Below, one piece after another: positions 1 through 7,500 of a stretch of 7,830 nucleotides of DNA; the first letter of the stretch is position 1, and each line of letters opens with the position of its first letter. A program made the position numbers and the translations under genes. This DNA is from JAHEYF01 sp045805185 (GTDB taxonomy: Bacteria > Bacteroidota > Bacteroidia > B-17B0 > Aurantibacillaceae), in NCBI GenBank assembly GCA_045805185.1, contig JBJMLS010000208.1, forward strand, positions 1-7,830, in the 5' to 3' direction. The notes under the pieces were generated by a model that was not told where the DNA came from, did no database searches, and saw only the letters and a list, made by a program, of their open reading frames with translations.

Positions 1-1238
1 CTTCGCATAGCGCGCATTTTGGTTTGATCATGGATGATGAAGTGATCATTGATGAAGTACTGGTTACCATTTTCAAAGCTCCACATTCCTACACGGGAGA
101 GAATACGGTTGAAATTTCCTGTCACGGCTCCCAATTCATACAGCAGCAATTGTTAATGCTGTTCACAAAGAATGGCGCAAGAATGGCCAATGCCGGGGAA
201 TTCACTTTACGCGGCTTTCTGAACGGGAAGTTCGATCTTTCCCAGGCCGAAGCTGTTGCGGACCTGATCGCCAGTAATTCCTCCGTATCGCACCAGGTGG
301 CCATGAGCCAGATGAGGGGGGGCTTCTCCAATAAAATAAAAGTCCTGCGCGAGAACCTGATCGACTTCGCCGCTTTAATAGAACTTGAACTGGATTTCAG
401 TGAAGAGGACGTAGAATTCGCTGACCGTACTCAATTAAAGAACCTCATCCTTTCCATACAGCGCATCATTGAACGGCTGGTGGATTCATTCGAGGTTGGA
501 AATGTGATCAAGAATGGAATTCCCGTTGCCATTGTTGGAAAACCCAATGCAGGAAAATCTACTTTGCTGAATGTATTGCTGGAAGAGGACCGCGCCATCG
601 TTTCCGAGATCCCGGGAACCACTCGTGATACAATAGAGGATGAGATCATCATCGACGGTGTATTGTTCCGCTTTATCGATACGGCAGGCATCCGCGAGAC
701 TACGGATGTGATCGAAACGATTGGTGTGAACAAAGCTTTTGAAGCCATCAAACATTCTTCGATCGTTATTTATCTTTTTGATACGCATGAATTGAGCAGG
801 CAGGACCTCAAGCTGGAACTCGACAGCCTGGCCCCTTATATCGGCAAGTCGCAACTTCTGATCCTGGCAAACAAGATCGATAAGGAAGACCTCAGCTACC
901 TGCAACAGGAATACAGCGATGTGGAAAATCTTTTATTCATCTCCGCGAAGGAACGCTTATTCATTGATGATCTTAAATCAAAACTGGTCGCTCTTTTCGA
1001 TAACCGGACAGTTGACATTACCGAGACCGTTGTCACCAATGCGCGCCACGCCGATGCACTGCGCAAAGCAAATTCCTCGCTTTATAAAGTGATGGAAGGC
1101 CTGAACAATAATATTCCCGGCGATCTCCTCGCTATTGATATCCGTGAAGCGCTAAATATTCTCGGAAGCATTACGGGCGAAATATCGAACGAAAATCTTC
1201 TGGAAAATATTTTCAGTAAGTTTTGTATCGGGAAATAA
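1..1238 (+). CDS. mnmE: tRNA uridine-5-carboxymethylaminomethyl(34) synthesis GTPase MnmE (5'-truncated by window edge)
   Basis: MnmE works with MnmG to add the (carboxymethyl)aminomethyl group to the wobble uridine U34 of certain tRNAs; it is a cytosolic, K+-activated, dimerising GTPase. The reading frame is open from base 3, and residues before the first TTG (base 24) read SHSAHFG, as expected inside the folate-binding N-terminal domain, so the true start lies upstream. About 412 residues are visible of a family length near 455, so roughly 45 are missing. Seen directly: the N-domain motif PHSYTGENTVEISCHG; the helical segment TLRGFLNGKFDLSQAEAVAD; P-loop GKPNAGKST (about 538-564), keeping the Asn used for K+ binding; GTTRDT (about 615-632); DTAGIR (678-695); NKID (870-881); SAKE (about 942-953); and the C-terminal FCIGK (1221-1235), whose Cys is the catalytic-site residue of the family. 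The gene looks intact and functional where visible. The next gene is 91 bases away on the same strand. Confidence 0.97.
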   Translation, partial: SHSAHFGLIMDDEVIIDEVLVTIFKAPHSYTGENTVEISCHGSQFIQQQLLMLFTKNGARMANAGEFTLRGFLNGKFDLSQAEAVADLIASNSSVSHQVAMSQMRGGFSNKIKVLRENLIDFAALIELELDFSEEDVEFADRTQLKNLILSIQRIIERLVDSFEVGNVIKNGIPVAIVGKPNAGKSTLLNVLLEEDRAIVSEIPGTTRDTIEDEIIIDGVLFRFIDTAGIRETTDVIETIGVNKAFEAIKHSSIVIYLFDTHELSRQDLKLELDSLAPYIGKSQLLILANKIDKEDLSYLQQEYSDVENLLFISAKERLFIDDLKSKLVALFDNRTVDITETVVTNARHADALRKANSSLYKVMEGLNNNIPGDLLAIDIREALNILGSITGEISNENLLENIFSKFCIGK

Positions 1239-1279
1239 TTTTCGTTTCCCTTTGTATAATTCCGTTATTACTGCCTTTT

Positions 1280-1312
1280 TTTGACCCACCCTTTCTTTAT
1301 TTAGTACTTTAA
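1280..1312 (+). promoter_or_regulatory. Possible Bacteroidota-type promoter before the PAS-protein gene
   Basis: In the 91-base gap after mnmE, TTTG (1280-1283) is followed after 21 bases by TACTTTAA (1305-1312). This approximates the Bacteroidota -33 TTTG and -7 TAnnTTTG elements, with the last G replaced by A. Transcription would begin about 12 bases before the ATG at 1330, giving a short A/T-rich leader without a Shine-Dalgarno site, which is common in this phylum. The match is imperfect and the region is T-rich, so chance is a real alternative. I see no convincing terminator after mnmE, so readthrough is also possible. Confidence 0.3.
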
Positions 1313-1329
1313 TGTCCTAATATTTAAAA

Positions 1330-2493
1330 ATGGGCCAGTACATTAATGAAGTCAGCGAAATGGATACCTTTTTCTCCGGCTTATTCGACACGCAGCCCGA
1401 TGCATTAATGTGGGTCGTTCCTTCATTTGGTCCCGATAAATCAAAGTCGCCTGTCGATTTTACAGTGGCTTATTGTAACACTACTTTATGCAAGATCTTA
1501 AATGCGAATAAAGAAGACGTAATGGGCGCTTCCGTTAAAACTTCCGACCTGATCGATGAAGTATCCCGTCAGCAGGTGCTCAGCCAATGCCATGAGGTAT
1601 GGAGCAGCGGAAAAAGCACGGAGTACACTTATCATAGTCCGGGATTCAATAAATATTTTAATGTCATCCGGAGCAAGGTCGGCAACGGCATCTTAAGCAT
1701 TACAAGGGATAATACCCTTTTGATGAAAACAAAGCTTGAAAAAGAAACACAATCTTCCTTACTGAACCAATTGATCGCTAATTCACCTTACGGTATTTGC
1801 CTCTATGAAGCGATACGCAGCATGGATGGAAAGATCAAGGACTTCAGGCTGAAGATCTGCAACCAGAAAAGCGCAGATATTACCGCCTTCAGTATGAATG
1901 AACTTTATAAACATACGGTAAAGGAACTCATGGTGCTGCGCGGTCAAACAGATTATTTTGAAGTACTGATTAAAGTTGTTGAAACCGGCAAGCCCGCTTA
2001 CCAGGAATATTATTCAAAGACAATGGCACAGTGGATCGCATTCTCCATCATAAAGTTTGAAGACGGTTACCTGTTGAATTACATCGACATTACCAAAACA
2101 AAATTACTGGAGAAACAAGCGCAACGTCAAAGCGAAATGCTGGAAGGAGTATTCGATGCTTCCGTTACCGGCCTGGTGGCATTAGAGGCAATCTATGGCT
2201 TTTCCGGGAAAGTACTCGATTTTAGATTTGTGATGTTCAATAAAGCCTGTGAAAAATACATTAGCCTGAGACCTGAAGATAAAAACAGAACCTTGCTATC
2301 GCTGTTTCCTATAGCAAAAACCAATGGTATGTTCGATCTTCAGGTGAAAGTGCTGACAAGCGGTGAATCCATAGTTACCGATTTTTATCATAAAACGGAT
2401 CAGATAGCTACCCTGTTCACGATCTCCCTTGCTAAAATGGGTGAACATGGAATTGTCCAGTCATTTACAGAAGCCATTAAAAGGCCTGAGTGA
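1330..2493 (+). CDS. Triple PAS-domain protein without an output domain
   Basis: This is a 387-residue soluble protein with no signal peptide or membrane segment. It reads as three consecutive PAS-like sensor modules: residues about 14-130 (FFSGLFDTQPDALMWV onward), about 143-255 (NQLIANSPYGICLYEAI to YIDITKTK) and about 270-383 (MLEGVFDASVTGLVALEAI to VQSFTEAIKR). Modules two and three share the pattern of an N-terminal helix, YEAI or LEAI, a (K)DFR strand, an N(Q/K)(K/A)...E helix and a VVETG/VLTSG helix cap. Charged linkers such as LMKTKLEKE and KLLEKQAQRQSE follow modules one and two. In Bacteroidota such modules usually precede a histidine kinase; this chain stops where that linker would begin, and no HisKA or HATPase motif follows. 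Ligand and output are unknown. It may signal by protein contact or be a truncated kinase. The ATG at 1330 is preceded by ATTTAAAA; an alternative start at Met11 cannot be excluded. The name rests on pattern recognition, not a profile search. Confidence 0.75.
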   Translation: MGQYINEVSEMDTFFSGLFDTQPDALMWVVPSFGPDKSKSPVDFTVAYCNTTLCKILNANKEDVMGASVKTSDLIDEVSRQQVLSQCHEVWSSGKSTEYTYHSPGFNKYFNVIRSKVGNGILSITRDNTLLMKTKLEKETQSSLLNQLIANSPYGICLYEAIRSMDGKIKDFRLKICNQKSADITAFSMNELYKHTVKELMVLRGQTDYFEVLIKVVETGKPAYQEYYSKTMAQWIAFSIIKFEDGYLLNYIDITKTKLLEKQAQRQSEMLEGVFDASVTGLVALEAIYGFSGKVLDFRFVMFNKACEKYISLRPEDKNRTLLSLFPIAKTNGMFDLQVKVLTSGESIVTDFYHKTDQIATLFTISLAKMGEHGIVQSFTEAIKRPE

Positions 2494-2630
2494 GCTTCTT
2501 CACGCAGAACCCATCGGGGGATCTGATCTTATACTAAGCTGAAAATTTCTTTTAGTTGCCGGAGCTTTCTAATTTCAGGTAAGCTCCCTACTTAAAAAAG
2601 TAAGAAAACAAATTATTTGCTCCACTCTTT

Positions 2631-2642
2631 CCGGAATTCCGG
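2631..2642. repeat. 12-bp perfect palindrome upstream of the barrel gene
   Basis: CCGGAATTCCGG is a perfect inverted repeat without spacer, sitting in an A/T-rich leader 37 bases before the ATG at 2680 and 22 bases before the TACATTTG motif. That is where the -33 element would otherwise be expected. A dimeric regulator could bind it, but no regulator is encoded nearby, so the operator role is only a suggestion. The symmetry does not extend into the flanking bases. Confidence 0.35.
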
Positions 2643-2664
2643 TTCTCTTCTTTTGGATTGTTTG

Positions 2665-2672
2665 TACATTTG
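2665..2672 (+). promoter_or_regulatory. Candidate -7 element (TAnnTTTG) of the barrel gene
   Basis: TACATTTG matches the Bacteroidota -7 consensus TAnnTTTG exactly and ends 7 bases before the ATG at 2680. A good -33 TTTG is not seen at the usual 19-21 base distance; the palindrome lies there instead. If this element is used, transcription would start at or next to the ATG and the mRNA would be nearly leaderless. Otherwise the match is a coincidence and the promoter lies further upstream. Confidence 0.3.
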
Positions 2673-2679
2673 GGAATAC

Positions 2680-4050
2680 ATGATCAATCAATTGTCCTTT
2701 ATTGGCAGGCTCCTGCCTTTATTTCTTTGGTTACTTCCGCTAGGTCTTTTAGCACAACAAAAAAACGACACGCTTTCTTCCGGCAACGACACCATAAGAC
2801 TTCCTTTCGCCATTTCCCATGAAAAGAAACTTTCCAATGAGGACCTTTTAAATAAGAAGGAAGGATTTTATGTGACAGGCATTCCCGATCTGAGCTTTGA
2901 TCCAATTAATGGTTTCGGTTATGGCGGAGAGGGCTTTTTTTATTTCAATGGGAAAAAGACCGATCCTTTTTTTGCCTATACACCCTACCGCGCAGAATTG
3001 GACATTAGCTTATTTAACACAACCAGGGACGAAAGAGAATTGAATATTAAAGCTGATATCCCTTTTGTATTCAACAGCAAATGGAGATTACGCGGCGAAC
3101 TCGCTTATGAGTTCAGCCCAAATCCCCTTTATTTCGGAATAGGAGAATCCACATTGAACGGATTAAGCTATTACCCGGACAATGATACTTCCCGCGGACT
3201 TGTGACCAACGCCAGTTATGGCGATTACGAATCTTCGCTGGTGGATGACAATGAATATTACAATACTTTCAGGATAGAAGAAAGCATAATCAACCTAAGC
3301 CTTGAGCACAGTTATTTCGACGGGCGGGTTCGCCTGCTCATTGGCGGTGAGGCCGGCTGGGTAAATACTTCTTCCTTTAACGGAAATTCAAAATTGCGCG
3401 AAGATGCGGAAGCTCATAAAGCGCTGGGATTTGGGAGGAACTTCGTTACCATTAATCAATTGGGATTGATCTATGATACCAGGGATCTTGAGCCAGACCC
3501 CGGCAACGGAATATATACTGAGCTTACGAATGAGCTTTCTTTAAAAGCGCTTGGCTCTGATTTTAATTTCAATAAAACAGCCGTGCATTTTAATTTTTAC
3601 AAAAAGCTTTTTCCTTCCACCTTTAAAAAACTGGTGTTTGCCGGAAGGATAGGCGGCGGATTAACAAGTGGAAATGCACCCTTTTTTGAATATGAAGACG
3701 TATGGACCTGCGATGGAAGCGTGGAAGGAATGGGCGGACCTACGACCATCAGGGGTTACAAACAATCACGCTTTATGGCGAGGTCCATGGCTTTTACCAA
3801 TTACGAGCTGCGCTACCGGTTTGTACAGTTTAAAGTGCTGAAGCAGCACCTCGCTTTCAGCGCGGTTCCTTTTTTTGACGCGGGAGGAGTATGGGACAGC
3901 CCGGAAAGAATGACGAACCTGAGTAATCTTCGTTATTCAGAAGGCGCCGGCTTACGTATTGCATGGAATGTAAATACCATATTGCGTTTCGACTATGCCG
4001 TTTCAAAAGAGGATCGGCAATTTTTCTTTAGCTTTGACCATGCATTTTAA
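2680..4050 (+). CDS. BamA/TamA (Omp85)-like outer-membrane beta-barrel protein
   Basis: This 456-residue exported protein is predicted to be a 16-strand-type outer-membrane barrel of the surface antigen D15/Omp85 superfamily. The start is set at the ATG at 2680 because it begins a signal peptide (MINQLSFIGRLLPLFLWLLP, then LGLLA) with likely cleavage at LLA|QQ; the open frame before it does not look like leader sequence. After a Ser/Asp-rich linker (about 30-60), the barrel begins near FYVTGIPDLSFDPINGFGYG. Alternating aromatic and polar strands follow, with GLIYDTRDLEPDPGNGIY (262-279), typical of the Omp85 family, and TIRGY (356-360), the counterpart of the lid-loop (V/I)RG(F/Y) motif. Next come FFDAGGVWD (398-406) and GAGLRI, and the C-terminal strand ends in Phe (FFFSFDHAF), the sorting signature recognised by BamA. 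There are no POTRA domains, so it is unlikely to be BamA itself; lipid or protein transport, or a structural role, are possible. The substrate is unknown. Confidence 0.85.
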   Translation: MINQLSFIGRLLPLFLWLLPLGLLAQQKNDTLSSGNDTIRLPFAISHEKKLSNEDLLNKKEGFYVTGIPDLSFDPINGFGYGGEGFFYFNGKKTDPFFAYTPYRAELDISLFNTTRDERELNIKADIPFVFNSKWRLRGELAYEFSPNPLYFGIGESTLNGLSYYPDNDTSRGLVTNASYGDYESSLVDDNEYYNTFRIEESIINLSLEHSYFDGRVRLLIGGEAGWVNTSSFNGNSKLREDAEAHKALGFGRNFVTINQLGLIYDTRDLEPDPGNGIYTELTNELSLKALGSDFNFNKTAVHFNFYKKLFPSTFKKLVFAGRIGGGLTSGNAPFFEYEDVWTCDGSVEGMGGPTTIRGYKQSRFMARSMAFTNYELRYRFVQFKVLKQHLAFSAVPFFDAGGVWDSPERMTNLSNLRYSEGAGLRIAWNVNTILRFDYAVSKEDRQFFFSFDHAF

Positions 4051-4058
4051 CATGGCTC

Positions 4059-4259
4059 ATGCGTAATACTACCAAACTCAAGCACATTTTATTAAAGTTC
4101 AGTCTCGCTATCGATATGGATGACGAGGGAATTTTTAAATTGACCCTTGTGGACAAAACCGACCCGGATGTCATGCATACCCTTGAAGAAAAATCGTATT
4201 CTGCTGCGATAGCCAAAGCCTATAGTGTTTTTCTGAAAGAATTAAAAAAGAAAGCCTGA
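4059..4259 (+). CDS. Hypothetical small protein (66 aa)
   Basis: I do not recognise this family. The 66-residue product is soluble, lacks a signal peptide, and looks like an alpha/beta miniprotein. A basic N-terminus (MRNTTKLKHILLKFSLAIDM) leads into strand-like GIFKLTLVD, then a helix SYSAAIAKAYSVFLKELKKKA with a Lys-rich end. The start codon lies 8 bases after the TAA of the barrel gene, which argues for cotranscription and possible translational coupling. No clear Shine-Dalgarno sequence is visible. The other nearby ATG, at 4052, is in another frame and stops after four codons. Amino-acid composition, and the frame staying open right up to a stop near the gap, favour a real gene over chance. 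It is too short for certainty, and its function is unknown. Confidence 0.6.
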   Translation: MRNTTKLKHILLKFSLAIDMDDEGIFKLTLVDKTDPDVMHTLEEKSYSAAIAKAYSVFLKELKKKA

Positions 4260-4529
4260 TCATTTCTCCAGGCACAGCCTTATTTCTTTTTGCACTTGGA
4301 TCCCTGTTCTAAATCTATTTAGGTGGTTTCTGAAATCCAATAGTGCGTTTTTTTTATCCGGGGCAATTGCGCCCGAACCCATAGAAAAATTTAGCGAATA
4401 GTCATTTATGACACCCTCTTTTCCGGCCAGGTAGTAAGAAACAGACTTCCAATGTATTTACAGACATTGATTTTAGGCCGACTTCCCTTTGATCTATTTT
4501 TATACCAGTTAAATCTAAATAATAAGATC
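4260..4529. other. 270-base non-coding region before the giant surface-protein gene
   Basis: No open frame of note is seen here. The region contains a T8 run (4348-4355), a GC-rich hairpin (4359-4375), the inverted repeat GTCAT-TT-ATGAC (4401-4412), another with arms CAATGT (4450-4455) and ACATTG (4464-4469), and a directly repeated GACTTCC (4444-4450 and 4480-4486). The promoter of the giant gene should lie here, but I see no perfect TAnnTTTG. TATTTTTA (4495-4502) is the nearest, and it has no well-spaced -33 TTTG. The last bases before the ATG, TCTAAATAATAAGATC, are A/T-rich without a Shine-Dalgarno site. Confidence 0.55.
4359..4375. repeat. Short GC-rich hairpin in the intergenic region
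   Basis: CGGGGCAATTGCGCCCG can fold with a CGGG/CCCG outer stem and a GC/GC inner stem around an AATT loop, with one bulged G. A run of eight T lies just before it (4348-4355), not after, so on the + strand it is not a standard rho-independent terminator for the barrel/small-gene unit. On the - strand the hairpin would be followed by A, which does not fit either. It may be a leader element or transcript-end structure; the evidence is weak. Confidence 0.3.
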
Positions 4530-7500
4530 ATGAGGAAAATTACAAAACTGTTCAGCCTGCTTTTTTCGTTTGGACTCTTTGTTATTCAAGGGCAAAACCT
4601 GTTGAAGGATCCCACTACTTATGATAAGAGTAAACACCTTATTAAAAGGAGCTCTGAAATTCCATTAGAAAGAATGGTAAAAGAATGCGCCTTCTTTGGT
4701 GGAGATAGCCTGAAGGGTTTTGACATTTCCTCAAACATTAAACAAAGCATAGCATCTCATTCCATCTATAGGGAACTAAAATCTGATCTGTTCAGAAAAG
4801 AAGCGGCATTTATAAAACAGAAATACAACATTGCTCAACTTCCGTTTGAAATACCTGGAAATGAAAAGATCACTTCTCCACCCAACCAGGTAATGACCGC
4901 CTGCAGCAACGTGGATTTTGAATCCGGAACCTTTGCCGGCTGGACAGGTAAAGTAGGATACAATGCTTTATCTACAAACAACATCACTGTTACCAGCACC
5001 GGGATCTCTACAGCAGGAATTGATGCCGATTACAGATCCTGCTCCTATCACACGCTAACAACAGCAGCCGGCGGAAACGATTTTTACGGAAACTTCCCGA
5101 CTCATTTTCCCGGTGGCGGAACGTATTCGGTGAGACTGGGTGGTGAGAATGCCAACGTATATGATGGGGAAGATTGCAATTATCCGACAGTACCTTACCA
5201 GTGCCATTCAACTGCTCCAGCTACGACTCCAAATGCCGCCGGGGAACGCCTGGAACAAACCTTTACCGTTTCAGCAACAAATTCCTTATTTACTTTTAGC
5301 TATGCAGCCGTATTGAATGACGGAGGTCATTCCGCAGGACATCAGCCTTATTTTAAAATAGAAGTGCTGGATCCTTCCAATAATCCCATTGCCTGCTTTA
5401 CACAGCGCGTTGAGCTTGTCGCAGGGGTTGTACCTCCGGGAGGAGTCCTGTCTTCCAATGGAAACTGCTGGTTCCTTCCGCATGTTTCAAACGATGATAT
5501 TGTATATTATATTCCCTGGAAAACGAATTCGTATAACCTCAGCGCGTACTCGGGACAAAATGTTACTGTTCGTTTCACAGCCGCTGGTTGTACTGAGGGC
5601 GACCATTTCGGATATGCTTATTTTGATGCCTCCTGCGGGCCGGCTGAGATCACTACTTCCAACGCATCGCCCTGCAACGGACAAACCGTTACCTTAACTG
5701 CTCCTTCCACGTTTGCAGGAACTTATGCATGGAGCGGTCCGGGAATAGTTGGATCAGCAACAGGACAGACGGTCAACATCAATGCTGCTGGAACTTATAG
5801 TGTAACAGTTGGCACCGGTCCCTGTGCATACACGCTTACCTTGCCCGTTACTTACGGTTCAATGGCTGGTGTAACGGCCACACCGACTTCCGGTTCTATT
5901 TGCAGCGGTCAAACTACTACGTTGACTTCATCGGCGGCTACAAGTTATACCTGGACACCTGCTAGCAGCCTTAATAATCCGAACATTCAAAGTCCGGTGG
6001 CCACGCCAACCATTACCACAAATTATACAGTAACTGTTTCTTCAGGAGGCTGCACCGGAACTGCAACTGCTCTGGTTACGGTAAACTCCGCCCCTACTCT
6101 TACCTTAACGCCCGCCGCCTCTTCCATTTGCATTGGCAACAACACTACCATTTCTGCAAGTGGCGCAACAACGTATACCTGGACGCCTTCAGGATCACTC
6201 AGCAGTGCAAACGGATCACCCGTTACGGCCACGCCTACGATCACAACAACTTATGTTATAAACTCAACAGATGGAAACGGCTGCACCAATAGTAATTCGG
6301 TTACAATAAATGTAAACCAGCTTCCGAACATTGTACTTACCCCGACTTCTTCAACAGTGTGTAATGGCAGTACTACCAGCATCAGCGCAAGCGGGGCAAG
6401 TACCTATACCTGGACACCCTCGGCAACATTGAGCAGCGCGAACGGCACGCCTGTAACAGCTACACCAACAGGACCTGTTACCTATACAGTCAACGGAACC
6501 GATCTCAATGGCTGCCAGAACAGCAACACAGTTAGTCTCGGTATAAATCCTAATCCTTCAATACTTGTCAGTGCAGCCGCTTCTTCGGTTTGTCCGGGAT
6601 CAACAACTACCTTAACCGCAGGCGGCGCGTCAACCTATACCTGGACGCCATCAGCAACACTGAGCAGTCCGAACGGTTCACCGGTTACCGCTGCGCCAAG
6701 CGGACCCGTAACTTACACTGTGACCGGCACAGATCTCAATGGCTGTCAGAATACCAATACTGTTAGTTTAACGCTGATCACACCTTCGCCCGTTTCTGCT
6801 AATGCAGCGGATCCTGTGATCTGTAACGGAAACGGCACCATGCTGTTTGCAAGCGGAGCAAGCACTTATACCTGGACTCCTTCGGGAAGTCTCGGCAATC
6901 CAAATGGATCACCGGTCTCAGCAAATCCAGCTTCCACTACTACTTATACGGTAACAGGAACCGATTCCAATGGCTGCACAGATACTTCAACCGTTATGCT
7001 GACGGTGAACCAGCCGCCCGTATTAACTGCGATCGGCGACCAGACAGTTTGTTCAGGCTCAGCAGTAAGTACAATAAGTTTTGCAACCACACCTCCGGGC
7101 GGAAATATTAACTGGACAAATTCCAATACAGGCATTGGACTGGGAGTCTCCGGTAACGGCGACATTAATTCCTATACGCCAACCGTAAGCAGCCAGCAAA
7201 CAGGAACCATTACTGCAACACCGGTCGACGCAATAACTGCCTGCGCAGGCGCGCCACAAACATTTACCATTACGGTTAATCCATTACCGGTAATTGACAC
7301 GAGCGCCATGAACATTACCAATGCTGCCTGCACCCAATCCAATGGATGCATCAGCGGAATTGTTGGGCAGGCTCCTGGTACCTACCAGTATTCATGGGAT
7401 AATGGAACTACATGGTCGGGGAATTCCCAGAACTGCAATCAACCTGTAGGAACTTATTCGTTGCAGGTACAGGATATGACAAGCAGCTGCATTGCACAGG

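Larger units (their letters stand above)
2494..2679. other. Intergenic region between the PAS and barrel genes
   Basis: I see no gene in these 186 bases. In particular there is no remnant of a histidine-kinase domain after the PAS gene stop. Weak inverted repeats are present, for example TACTT (2589-2593) with AAGTA (2598-2602), and CTGAAA (2539-2544) with TTTCAG (2573-2578). None has the GC-rich stem and following T-run of an intrinsic terminator. The right part holds the palindrome and -7-like motif described separately. The frame of the barrel gene stays open back to a TTG at 2617, but that extension precedes the signal peptide and is probably not translated. Confidence 0.6.

Noticed and set aside
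431..905. Two long minus-strand open frames opposite mnmE (431-751 and 486-905)
   Set aside because: They are antisense to conserved mnmE coding sequence, have no recognisable domains, and are explained by its codon composition.
24..1238. MnmE starting at the TTG at base 24
   Set aside because: The frame is open to base 3 and the residues before the TTG fit the MnmE N-terminal domain, so the gene is simply cut by the window edge.
2589..2602. TACTT-AAAA-AAGTA as a terminator of the PAS gene
   Set aside because: The stem is only five A/T-rich pairs and is not followed by a T-run.
2617..2679. N-terminal extension of the barrel protein from the TTG at 2617
   Set aside because: The extension has no leader-like character and would bury the signal peptide; the ATG at 2680 gives a standard exported protein.
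5389..5697. Plus-strand 102-codon open frame inside the giant gene
   Set aside because: It lies in another frame of a continuous signal-peptide-bearing coding sequence, and its translation has no domain character.
5862..7022. CRISPR array or DNA-level satellite
   Set aside because: The periodicity is that of a protein-coding repeat in one open frame, with diverged DNA and no identical short repeats separated by unique spacers.
6023..7259. Minus-strand Val/Pro/Glu-rich open frames in the repeat block
   Set aside because: They recur with the 231-bp repeat and are reverse-complement shadows of the Thr-rich repeat codons.
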